Shown here in pieces: positions 51,413 to 61,873 of a stretch of 64,000 bases of DNA. Origin of the DNA: Ophiodon elongatus (lineage: Eukaryota > Chordata > Actinopteri > Perciformes > Hexagrammidae); contig JACSYO010001864.1 of NCBI GenBank assembly GCA_016806645.1, positions 512,501-576,500 of the forward strand, written 5' to 3'. Both the position numbers and the translations under genes were made by a program. A model generated the notes under the pieces. It was not told the origin of the DNA and made no database searches. It saw only the letters and a list, made by a program, of their open reading frames with translations. Each line of letters begins with the position of its first letter. The stretch's first letter is position 1.

Positions 51413-53424
51413 TAAGTACGTATTTCCTCTAAGCTACTGGCATCCAATGGTGCCATGGAAGAATAGGCATGTTTTCATGACAACAAAAAACTTTACTAGG
51501 TTGATTCTTGAATCATTACGCCTTCAGAAGAGAAAGAGGAACCCTTGGTAAAATCAGTATGTGTGGTTTATAGTTTAATGTGATTACTTTCTTAGAGGGA
51601 AAACTGCTTTACGCTCCTCTCCACTCTAACCCGGCCCTGAAACCCCGGTCTACGTGCTGTACTACAGCTGGTGTTACTGTTTAGGATCGTCTGTGCCTCG
51701 TCAAATCCTTCAGTCAATCATTCTTGTACGACATCAAGAAATTACCAAATCAGGGAGCGGTCATGTTTGCAATTTATTTAAAATTCTGTCATCTCAAGAT
51801 CACAAGTTAGTTATTTTGTTGTCTCCAGACCAAATGATTAACTTGGTCTAAAAACAAACAAAAAAAATGTATCGCAAGCACAGCCGTGGCTTTCATAGAA
51901 ACTAATTAAGTTGAAATCTTTAGAGGCATTGTCAAGATCAAATATCCCACCAGAGGTTTGTACAGCAACATGAATGGAAGAAAAGTAAAGTAAAAACTTT
52001 TGTTCCTGCATCAGAAGCTTTGCCTGGATTTACAAAATCCAACTGTTTCGTAAACCGTTCCCCTCCTTCCCATCTGTGAAATCATTCAAGTGCGGAGGAG
52101 GTCTGGAGGAGTCATTTTACTTCCTTGTTGTCGAACCGACTGCAGCCATGAAGCCAGAGAGGCCCGGCGCTGGAGTTTTTCCTGACAAAGGACTGTGTGA
52201 GCAAAGCTGATTTCAAAGGAATTATTTTCAACTTAAATGTACAGCACCACCAAAACTAACTCTTCTGGGATACAGGGATAGAAAAAGGTGCAGAATTTAC
52301 ACTTTGCACTTTCAAATCTGTTTCCTTTGACACATCAACACCTACCCCACCTATCACACGTTGAATGGTTTTGCTTCCACTGAAATTAGATTATGAAATT
52401 ACTGTGAATTGGCATTGGTGTGAGAATACTCCAAAGGGTCCAGCTTTGTGAAAGCTGATGAATAAAAGCAAAGCTTACACTTGGCTGGATCGTAGACGAG
52501 AGAAAATAATAAATAATAGTAACAGAAGATGAAGGAGGTCTACAGTTTAGGTTCCCTCAAATGCGTCCTGTTCCTTTACAGGACATGGAAGGGTTGAGTT
52601 CAGTCATGAAGGGGGTGGCATATGTGGACCTTTAAGTGATGCGTGGAGGGGTTTTTTCCCTCAACTTTGACCTCACCACTATAACTCTTGTTTGCCACCC
52701 ATCATTCTCACTGCAGGGATCTTATCATCTTTGTTGGTTGGTGTCTTGAGGAAGACAGAAACAGGATGGAAAGAACAAGAAAGAAGCAGGAAAATACATT
52801 TTATCCATGTATTCTACCAAGCATATGCAGAGAGAAACACTCAGAAGCAGCTGAAGTCATGGAAGCAATATTATTGTGGTATGTGGACCTGGGACTGAAC
52901 AGTTTCCATACAGGAAAAAAAAAGAACTGTAAGATTCCTCCCTCCCCAAAGTTCGGCCAGTCTACCTCCATCATACTAAAATAAAACTGCAGGAACCAGA
53001 GCAATTTGAAAGAGGTGGAGTTACTGAGGGGAAGTGACGGCAGGAGAGAAAGAAGTTGATGTATCAGATTTCCATTAGGGCTAATATCGATGCCACGGTT
53101 TGTCGTGTTCACAATTTTTGCAGGGCTTCGTAGTTTTTTCATTAAGGGTGTCAGGATGTCATTGGCTTCATAACAACCCTGGCGCTCTCTGTCCTGGCTC
53201 TTATGGAAACAAAGTGGTAGTTTTAGGATGCATGCTGTCGAATTAGAAACATTTTGTTCAAACATTTTGTTTCCTTTTAAAACTCTCCTTCGTCGTTTAC
53301 CACATAGGTTAGTTACGGATGTAGCGCAGTGTCTCTTTTTTCTCTGGTGTGTCATCCGGGGCTCTGAGTGCATTTTCCCAGATGTGTAATGATATACGGC
53401 TGTGTTGAACTCGCCCCTAACCAG

Positions 53425-53477
53425 CCAGAGAGAGAGAGAGAGGAGGGAGAAGGAGGGAGAGGGAGGGAGAGAGAGAC
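53425..53477. repeat. GA-rich tract
   Basis: agag repeat followed by gggagggaga units. Confidence 0.85.
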
Positions 53478-53930
53478 TCCAGACAGCTGAACTCACTTAA
53501 ATGTGTTCCTCATGTGTGCCGTAATATGGAAAAGATTTCTGTGCTCTCCCCTCCGCTCACCATAACTGAGCTCAGCTTAACCCTTCAACAGCCCAAACGC
53601 TCTTGTTTAGTGAAGTCTGCAGGTCCTGTATCTTTTATCATCAAACATTTGCATACAAACAACTGTACAGTCAGATTGCAAACTTCAATTCAACCACTAA
53701 AAAACTGTAAATAGCTGAATTAAAAAAAATTAAAGGACTAAGCAATATGCTAGGTCTGCTGTGCCTCCTGTAACTTATAGGAAGAGTCTGATAGAGTGGA
53801 AAAAATTTAGCAATTTCCTTCTTACGATTTGTGAGTTTGCTGATAATGTTCATTGTTGACCATTAAAACTACAATGCTATGTCAAATACATCCGGCATAC
53901 CTCAACAAGACTTAATTCTGTGACTGGCAC

Positions 53931-54855
53931 AGCTGTGCTAGAGCTACATTCTAATATCAGCATGCTAACCTTCTCACAATGACAAAAAAGTGCTGCAGTA
54001 TTATGGCAGTTTATGATACTTACATGTTTTGTTCAGCAAAATTAACTTATATGATTATTGATGCGTAAATGCCATCGGCAGAAGTGAAAAGCGTTGTAGG
54101 CTATGAAGGAACTACACTACTGTCACATGATGTCAACAACACTAAGTTAAAGGCAGACTAGTTTTTGACGTGACGTATCATTTAGTCAGTCGTTATCAAC
54201 CACCTTCTTTTATAACATATAACGGCTTCAAGTTCCCCTAGTGGAATATTTACTGACATATTTTGTATCATAGAAAAAAATCTCTTGGTTGTGTAAACCA
54301 CAGACCTTTTTCAGGCATTTAATGAAAACCCATTCAAAAACCCATTGACAAGGGAAGTGCAAAAATACTAACTAATTTCTGGGATTTAAGCACCCTACTA
54401 ACTTGCTGATGTTTAGCAGGTATCATGTTTACTATGTTAACCATTCTATTTTAGTGTGTTAGTGTGCTAACATTTGCTAACTAGCACTAAAAACAATTAC
54501 GGTACAGTTGAAACTGATGGGAATGTCATTAGTTTTGGAGGTAGTCTATTTGGTCAAAAACCAATTGGACACATTGAACTTTTGACCTGATGATGAAGCT
54601 GGATTAAAAGATAAAGGTTGTATTGGTTAGTAAGGATGGTAGTTTGTAAATACGACAAATATGTCAACCCGCTGGTAACGCTGGAGGAATCAATAGGATT
54701 AATCTTCTGCGTACCATGAATTCTGAATAACGTTTCAATGCCGCCAATAAATGTTGAGATATTTCAGTCTGGTCCAAAGTGGCGGACCGACCAACCGACT
54801 GACGTGGCCCTCCCATGAGCCATGCGTGGCAAGTGTAGCTAACAACTGCCTCTAG
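53931..54855. repeat. Dispersed teleost repeat, apparently split by about 400 bp of other DNA
   Basis: Left part (about 53931-53988): cagctgtgctagagc, atcagcatgctaacc and ctcacaatgacaaa. Right part (about 54405-54855): ttgctgatgtttagcaggta, gctaacatttgctaactagc, gatgggaatgtcattagttt and gttgagatatttcagtctgg, ending in a gaccgaccaaccgactgac run. In the repeat as I know it these two parts are adjacent, so 53989-54404 may be an insertion. Confidence 0.6.
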
Positions 54856-56960
54856 GTGATACAACATATATCTTTAACTTCTTGCATCTCATGAAGTGGA
54901 ATGATTGTGCTTGATTGGGGATCAACACATTGATATTTGGATGTGAATATTAAATATGCTGTGGATGTGATGCACTCCTTTAAACAATGTAGAATTATTC
55001 TCTGCTTTGCTTTAAATTAGAAAGTGACCTTTAATTATTCGTTTAGTGCCATTTAGTTATTTAAACATTGTGGATGAATATAATATCCCAGTTAAAGGGA
55101 TAATCTTTAATGTGATTGTGAAAACGTAAATGATAACCAGTTATCTGAAATAAATGACATTTTGTGAGTAACTGAAAACACAGCTCTATTCCTCAGATTG
55201 AATTCATAATTTTGTAAAGTCTTGACTTTTATCTCTGCTCCTGTAGAATATGGCCACCAAATCCTTGACTGAACTCGGTCAAAAGATCAACTCGACTCTT
55301 TTGCATATTTATGCAGCCTTTCAAAAGAAATGAAAAAACTAGATATACGGACATTCTCTTGCTTTACACTTATACGAGTTGAACTTTTTTTCCGGTCTCA
55401 AACCACGGCTCAGCTCTATCTAGCAATTAACTGCCTGCCATGGACTCTGGTGACATTGTGCGGGGATATTTCTGTCACGTTTATTATGCGTTTGCTGACC
55501 AGACTGTGAGTCATGTGGACGCAGGCATATCTAACCATGTGTTAGTCCCAGCCAAGGGAGGTTCCCTACTTTGATTTTTTTCCCTTTTGCCTTCTACTTT
55601 TTTGCAATTCTCACATTCATTCTCATCACTTTAGCTCTTTCATTGACAGAAAAGCTTTTTGAGGGATTGTCTTTGCTTAAATTTTGATATATCCTCTGAA
55701 GTATGCAAGAAATATGCAAGAAGCCATTTTCACTAGAGAAAAGCTGTATTCTCTTTGACATAATTAAGTGTATCTCCAGTGGAAGAGCTATTCCCTGTGA
55801 CTCAACTTCTCCACCATGCTTGCTTGTGTTTCCTGACACATATTTATACTCTCCCTTACCCGTACCCCTCACTCCCTCCCCGCACCCATCCCCAAACTCA
55901 CATTAGAGCAGCTCTTCAATAACCCCGCCTCCCCTCTTCTCAAGTTCAAGAAATATGTTCCACTGGAAAGAGTCTGCAGATGTGGTAAAATAAGGGAGTG
56001 AAGGTAGACAGGGAGCAAGAGAGGCAAAGATGAAGAGATGGTGGGGAGACGCTGAAATGATACGAGAAACAAGGGGAAAACAGAAAAAAAGCCAGAGAAG
56101 GAAGGGAATGAGCGAGAAAATAGTATAATTTGAAGCACTTAAAGCAAATGAGAGCTCCTTAAAAAGCCCTGGCCTGTCTTTTACTAGTTCTCCCCCAGTT
56201 CCTTCCTTCCTGGGTGCTGCAGTCAGTCAGCAGGCTGAATAATGCCGGTGGCTTCAGCATGCTGATATACGCTCAGGCCTGTCGAGCCAACAAGAAAGTA
56301 GAATTCTTTGACATAGCCAGGCTTTTTGATCGTTGTGCTTAAAGACTCGAGCAAGTGCCAGCAGCTTCCAGGTTCTCCTCTCAATCTAAATGGCGCTAAA
56401 TCTGCATGCCTGAATATTTCTGTTGCCTGTTGCTGCTTTCTTTAAGTGACTATCTGACGGAGCAGCGATTCACTGCTTATCACCTCGACAAAATAAAGAA
56501 GTATTGATGTTGCTGCCTGATTTGTTTGACCCCTCTGACCTTCTGGTGGACGAGTCATTATAAACTCATTATGTTCATCCAAACGTTGTTCAAACTCAGA
56601 GAACTTTATTTCAAATTCTAGTTGAGTTCTATTTGAGCTGAATTTAGGGGAGGCCAATTACAACACTTAGTCGGGCTTAAAGTGAGATTATGTAACTTTT
56701 TAAAGAAGAATTTACACAATTCTCCTCTTACAAATGTTAAGCTAATTTCATAAGCAATATAAAACATAACTGTTCAGTTCAACACATTCAGCGAATGAGT
56801 TGCTGAAGCATCATATGGTCTGGTATGACCAGTGGCTAATAGATATTGGCTAGTGGCTAATGTTTGCAATCTTTAGATAGATGTGGCTTTGTGTCAGAGC
56901 GTTGATTTCAGTTTGGTTTGCTTAACAAATAAACACAGACTGAAAATTACTTAAAGAAAA
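54856..56960. other. Intergenic DNA, no gene recognised
   Basis: AT-rich with purine-rich patches (about 55980-56110). Nothing coding is recognised. Confidence 0.6.
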
Positions 56961-57246
56961 ACTTAAAGAAATTGTTTGACATTTTGGGGAGTACGCTAAT
57001 TTTGTGGTAAAAAACTCTGTCTGTGTGGTAAATATTAAGCTACCACCAGACGCTGGATAGCTTAGCTTAGCACAAAGACTGGAAACAGGAGTAAACAGCT
57101 AGCAAGGTTCTGTCCAAGGGCACAAAACCACTTGCCACAAAACTACAATGTGTAATTTTTACACTTTACAAACTTACAGTTTTTGTTCGGTTCAAACAAA
57201 CAGGACATAACATATTACTTTATGAGCTTTAGAGGTACTGGCAGGG
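56961..57246. repeat. Palindromic dispersed repeat, copy 4 (truncated)
   Basis: It starts aaattgtttgacattttgggg, runs through gcttagcttagcacaaagactg and gtccaagggcacaa, and breaks off after gagctttagaggtactggcag, so the terminal part of the second half is absent. Confidence 0.75.
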
Positions 57247-57664
57247 AGGGAGGGGTTGTTACCTTTGAACAGATCCTGCCTCCAATTTTTATGCCAAGAT
57301 AACCCGCTGCTGTCCTGTCATTTCATAATCAAGCTGAACAAATACAGGCTGGCCAAGTGGACCATGAGAAATCAATATTTGGTGGTCCAGGACTCTGTTG
57401 TACTATTTGGTGCCAGGATGCAAGACATCTGCAGTAACTTCTGATTCCCAGTTATACCACCCTACACTCCACAGTTTAGAAATGCCAATTCATTACTTTA
57501 ACTTCATAGACAGGCAAGTTTCATAGTTTCTTGTTTTTACCGACAGTATTACTGTGTGGAAAGTCCGTTGCAAGTTTTCAGAGAGGAGAAAGACAAAAAC
57601 CGACTGGAATATAGGCTGTAATTTGGAAACTTCAACCGCCCCTGCATGTCTGCTGTGTGTGTAT

Positions 57665-57666
<2 letters not shown>

Positions 57667-57708
<42 letters not shown>
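57667..57708. repeat. GT microsatellite
   Basis: Pure gt repeat of about 42 bp. Confidence 0.95.
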
Positions 57709-57710
<2 letters not shown>

Positions 57711-60666
57711 TGCCCTGTTTAATTAGTGCCTCTATCTGTGTGTGAGTGTCACAGAGTGCAGTGTGTCTGAACCTTTTTATCCATCACTCTCTGCTTCCTT
57801 CAACCATTTTTTTGATCTTCTCTTCTCTGTCGTCTCTCTCTTTGCTTCAGTCGGTGACAGGATTATAGGGGTGTGTGTGCGCCCCTCCTCTTTAATCACT
57901 AACTCTCTCTTTCTCTCTGCTCCAGCTCTAAACTTCCTCTCTAAACTTCCTACAGACAGCTGCCGGTGTCTGAGTGTGTGGGCCACATATACCCATACTA
58001 GTCACTTTATTTTACAATAGAATCACATTGTCCTTTTAAAATGCTTTGAGACACCCTGCAATTTATACTGAACAGAAAAAAGTAAAAGTAAATTTCACTC
58101 TGTTAACTCTCACTGAGATGGCTCTTAGTACTCAAAGTTGTGGAACAGTATGGACTAAGGCAACAAAATAAAGGGTAAGCCACAATAAACGATTGCAGGT
58201 GAGGGGCAAAAAATAAGGAATAAATATCGCCATGAAACTTTTCTATAATTATGGTTAAATATGCAAATGAGGCACCAAAAGACAACTTTTGGTAAATTTA
58301 GGAGAAATCTACCGGCGCAGATAGACAAGGTGTATTTAAATAAACACCTATCAGTAGATGTGCTTCATGCTTCACATCATTTCATTTGTGTTACCATCTG
58401 ATCTTTTCTGTGTTTCCTCGCCGATATGTGACACGATAACATCAGTTATACACTGGCATGTCCTTATCAAGGATGCTATAGTTCTACATGTCCATCCAAG
58501 CATACAGCAGCTGATCAAATCTAATCTCATTGGCTGTGTGCTCTTTTCCTCACCAGCTGGCTGGCAGGTGGACAGTCACCCCCGACATGAGAGGATCCAC
58601 TCCACCCATAATCCTTAGCGCTTTCTTCCGCATCAGAATGGAAATATGACACGCAGTGAGATGAGGCCAGTGAGAAAACGACTTCAACAAGCCAATCGGA
58701 GCATAGCACATCTGGAGGAATCTGTCTGCGGGCCCAGCTGGCAGCACAATGGGAGACAGCAGAGAAAGGGAGAGAGATGTGAGATTCAAAATGGCTGAGG
58801 GATTAAAAGAAATCTCCAGGAGTGGAACAGAATGAATCTTGTTTGATTTTAATTTAGCTAACTTGACTTTACTCTTTGCCATTGCAGCATTCTTATTTCA
58901 TTAATAAAAACATGGTTGAAGGAGCAATACATTTTGAGGCACAACATTTAACTGTGACCGAAGTTGAACTGGGAGACTACTGGGGCACCAGTTTTTCTGT
59001 CTGGACCATTTTCTGATGTTTCCCAGGAGAACACTGGCATGTGTTTGAATGAAGAGATGAATAAATCAACAGTTTACAGATGCATTAGATAACATAAACT
59101 AGCTGTCTACCCCCACTGATAAATGGACCCACAGGACACCCTCACAATCTTGAGGAAAAGAGAGCGTGTGTCCTGAAAATTCCAATTAAAACATCTTCAG
59201 TATACAGTGACTGGAAAATGAATTATCAAGTAAATAACAGTGAGTGCTTAAGGGTTGAATTGTTTAGTTTTTTCATTGATTTGCATTTGCTGCCATGTTC
59301 ATGACCTTTTACTTTTCGAGTTAAATTGGTTTTTATTTCATTTTTAAAAATGTATAAAAGTGGTTTTTTTTATAAAGCTATTCATGTTATTGAATTGAAT
59401 GTTTGCAAAGAGCAACTAACCCCTGGGATGAAAGGATAAGACACAACTGACTGTTTCATGTGAAACGTGGTAGAATCAAGACGGGGAAAAAAAGTCTGAT
59501 GATGTGGAGCTTTGCAGCCATCTTTGATTTCCTACGCCGCCTGTCTGGTCTCTCCGGCTACTTCAAGGCTTTAGCTCCTCAGCAAACATGAGAATGTAAC
59601 TCTGAAGTGAGTGGGAGCTCTGCCATCTTTAAAACACATTTCATCTCGCTCGCCCCTCCCCTTCTTTTTTTTCTCTGTCTTTCTATCTTTCTGGTTCGAC
59701 TCAGGGAAGAGTTGAGGTGAAGTTGTCGGGAGTGTCCAACAATTACTTTTTCTTTTAGCACGGAGGGGGGAGGAAAGAGAAGAGGCCTTTCTGTGGGCAG
59801 GAGGCAAAGAAGAGCTTATTTGGGATAGTTCAGTAAACTGTAATATAACAGAACCAGGATGTAACCTGGTTAAATAGTTAGTGCTGGTACCTACCACGTT
59901 GCAAAACACAACTTTATAATACATAATGAATGATAAAGTCATTCAGAAACAAAAAGCTTTATATCATTATGATCGGCATTAAAACTCCAAAAACTCACAG
60001 ACAAGTTTCAAAGTAGAGATCCTTTTACTTTCCACCTGTAATATTTTGCCCGACAGACACACTAGTTTACATATTTAGTGTTTATTGAGGAAAATCCATA
60101 TCCATAAAATACATATAGAAAAGGTGTAAGTATGTCTTGGTGATTTAAGAAAGATAACAACTTTTCTCTTTATTGAATATATGGTGCAGCAAATATCCTT
60201 TATGAGATGCAGAATAAGATTAGAAGGAATAGGGAGGTAATTCTTTCCATTACTGGTTGAAATCATTCACTAATTGTATTGGTTTATTCCTTCATAACCA
60301 CCAACCATCTCTCATTTAAAGAATAGGTTCTCAACTGTCCTCATGTGCCATCAGAACATTTTCCTATTGTGAATATTACTCCTGTGACTTGAAAATGTGT
60401 GAACTCATCCTTTAAGCCAGGACACTGCTGCAATATGCCATACATTTGTTTTAGTGGTGAATAGATTGATTCCAGTTAATAATGTAAATGTGAGAGTTTA
60501 AACACTGAGTGCATCACTGTATTAATTTAGGAATATGTTTATGCTGTGTGCTTTACTCACTGGAAAAGACAGTTGATGTGTAATATAAGGCAGCATGAGG
60601 GCCACGCTGAGTGTTGTTGGAGTGGAAGGAGAAAAGATGACATGTCTGGTCATGTGGGCAGGTACA

Positions 60667-60716
<50 letters not shown>

Positions 60717-61560
60717 TTGAAACTAGATCTCTCCTTCACACCTGTCTTTTGTCAGTCTAAAGCTCCAGCAGATATGTTGAATGTGAATCACTGCATTCCA
60801 CTGATAAGCTTTTGCAGAGTAAAGACTTCAGTGCTTTTTATTCCAATTTTAAAGTAATCTAAAGAGTTTAGGATTGTTACGGAGATATCCAGATCCAGAA
60901 ACAGAAACATTATTTTATTTTAACACACAAGTCAATTGTTTAGGAAATGATTAATGCATGTGATTTGCACTTGAGTGGAAACAATGTGAAATATGACACA
61001 AATCTGCTTGACTGCATAATGGATATTGTTGGTAGCCACATAATACACAAAATAGCAAGGTTGCCACGAAAATGCCATAAACAATAGAAGAATAAGGCTA
61101 AGATGTGACTCGTTTTTCAAAGAAATCCGTGCGTAAAAACGGCAAACTAACAGTCTATCCCAATTAAATTATAATAGATCAAAGACAGTTAAATATATAT
61201 TCCTACACCCCGTCTAAAAGTTATTTTTCTTCATAAAATCCATAGTGGAGAAGGATCGGGCCCTCTCGGTGCCAACTGAAGCCCACCAATGCGCACCAAA
61301 ACGGGCACATTTTACGCGGAAGGTTGGATGCCAGGCACCCGTACCTCAGTACTGACACTCCGGATTCCCTGCAACCCCGTAAAAGAGGGAAAAAACGTAG
61401 GCCTTCTTCTCCCTTTTAAACCTCGACGCTGTCCACGTCCTCAAAAAGAATGGATCTAATTAAAACGTTGCACTCGTCATCATCGCCAAAGCTTTGCCAA
61501 ACGGGTTCTGGTGGAGAGGAGGCTGGGAGATGCAGCACCACATGACTGAATGTGAGCTGG
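57709..61560. other. Intergenic DNA upstream of col1a2
   Basis: It holds a GA microsatellite (60669-60713) and otherwise AT-rich DNA. Distal col1a2 control elements could lie here, but none can be identified from a single sequence. Confidence 0.55.
60669..60713. repeat. GA microsatellite
   Basis: Uninterrupted ga repeat of about 45 bp, roughly 1 kb upstream of the col1a2 promoter. Confidence 0.95.
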
Positions 61561-61596
61561 AGAGGGATGGGAGTGAGATTGGGTTTCTCTTCTCTC

Positions 61597-61680
61597 ATTG
61601 GTCGGTGGGCTGACTTTTGACACGCAGACGAGGGACCCTCCTGCCGTATAAATAGGCCTGATCGAACTTTATTATTCTAG
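61597..61680 (+). promoter_or_regulatory. col1a2: col1a2 core promoter (inverted CCAAT, TATA box, start site)
   Basis: ATTGG, an inverted CCAAT box, lies at 61597-61601, and TATAAATA at 61647-61654. The start site is expected about 32 bp after the TATA box, near A61679, where AGCATCACGGCAGCAGG resembles the 5' end of mammalian COL1A2 mRNA. The inverted CCAAT about 80 bp upstream of the start is the position bound by CBF/NF-Y in mammalian COL1A2. Motifs are seen directly; factor binding is inferred from the mammalian gene. Confidence 0.85.
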
Positions 61681-61775
61681 CATCACGGCAGCAGGTTTCC
61701 GCTCAGTTTGGAGTTACTCGTGTCATCACAACTGTATGACTGCTTGAAGGTGGTTTAAAAACAGGGGTTTAGCAG

Positions 61776-61818
61776 CACAAGGAGTCTGCATGTCTGCGTA
61801 GACATGCTCAGCTTTGTG
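61776..61818 (+). promoter_or_regulatory. col1a2: Collagen mRNA 5' stem-loop spanning the col1a2 start codon
   Basis: Lower stem CACAAGG (61776-61782) pairs with CTTTGTG (61812-61818), with one G-U pair. An internal bulge AGTCT / TCAG follows, then a perfect 8-bp upper stem GCATGTCT / AGACATGC (61788-61795 / 61800-61807) with a 4-nt loop. This is the architecture of the 5' stem-loop of type I and III collagen mRNAs, which LARP6 binds at the bulge. The start codon lies in the upper stem. Confidence 0.88.
61790..61801 (+). CDS. Minimal upstream ORF (ATG TCT GCG TAG) in the col1a2 leader
   Basis: A three-codon frame (Met-Ser-Ala-stop) whose stop ends two bases before the main ATG. It is embedded in the stem-loop. 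Mammalian COL1A2 leaders also have a very short upstream ORF at this place. Translation is inferred. Confidence 0.55.
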   Translation: MSA

Positions 61819-61873
61819 GATACTCGGATTCTGTTGCTGCTTGCAGTAACTTCATACCTAGGATCATGTCAAT
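61804..61873 (+). CDS. col1a2: col1a2 exon 1 coding part (signal peptide)
   Basis: 70 nt, the same coding length as I recall for mammalian COL1A2 exon 1. A hydrophobic ILLLLAVTSYL core is followed by GSCQ, a likely signal peptidase site region. Start chosen because it is the ATG in the stem-loop and follows the family N-terminus MLSFVDTR exactly. Confidence 0.96.

Larger units (their letters stand above)
45728..53930. other. Intergenic DNA, no gene recognised
   Basis: It holds GA repeats (46254-46310, 53425-53477), a long CA microsatellite (50491-50587) and a fish-type repeat segment (about 51140-51412). A 231-codon minus-strand frame at 52801-53496 starts inside a GA tract and is judged non-coding. 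Confidence 0.6.

Noticed and set aside
52801..53496. Longest open frame of the window (231 codons, minus strand)
   Set aside because: It starts in a GA/CT tract, has no domain, no recognisable splice or promoter context and a low-complexity serine/leucine start. It is best explained by chance.
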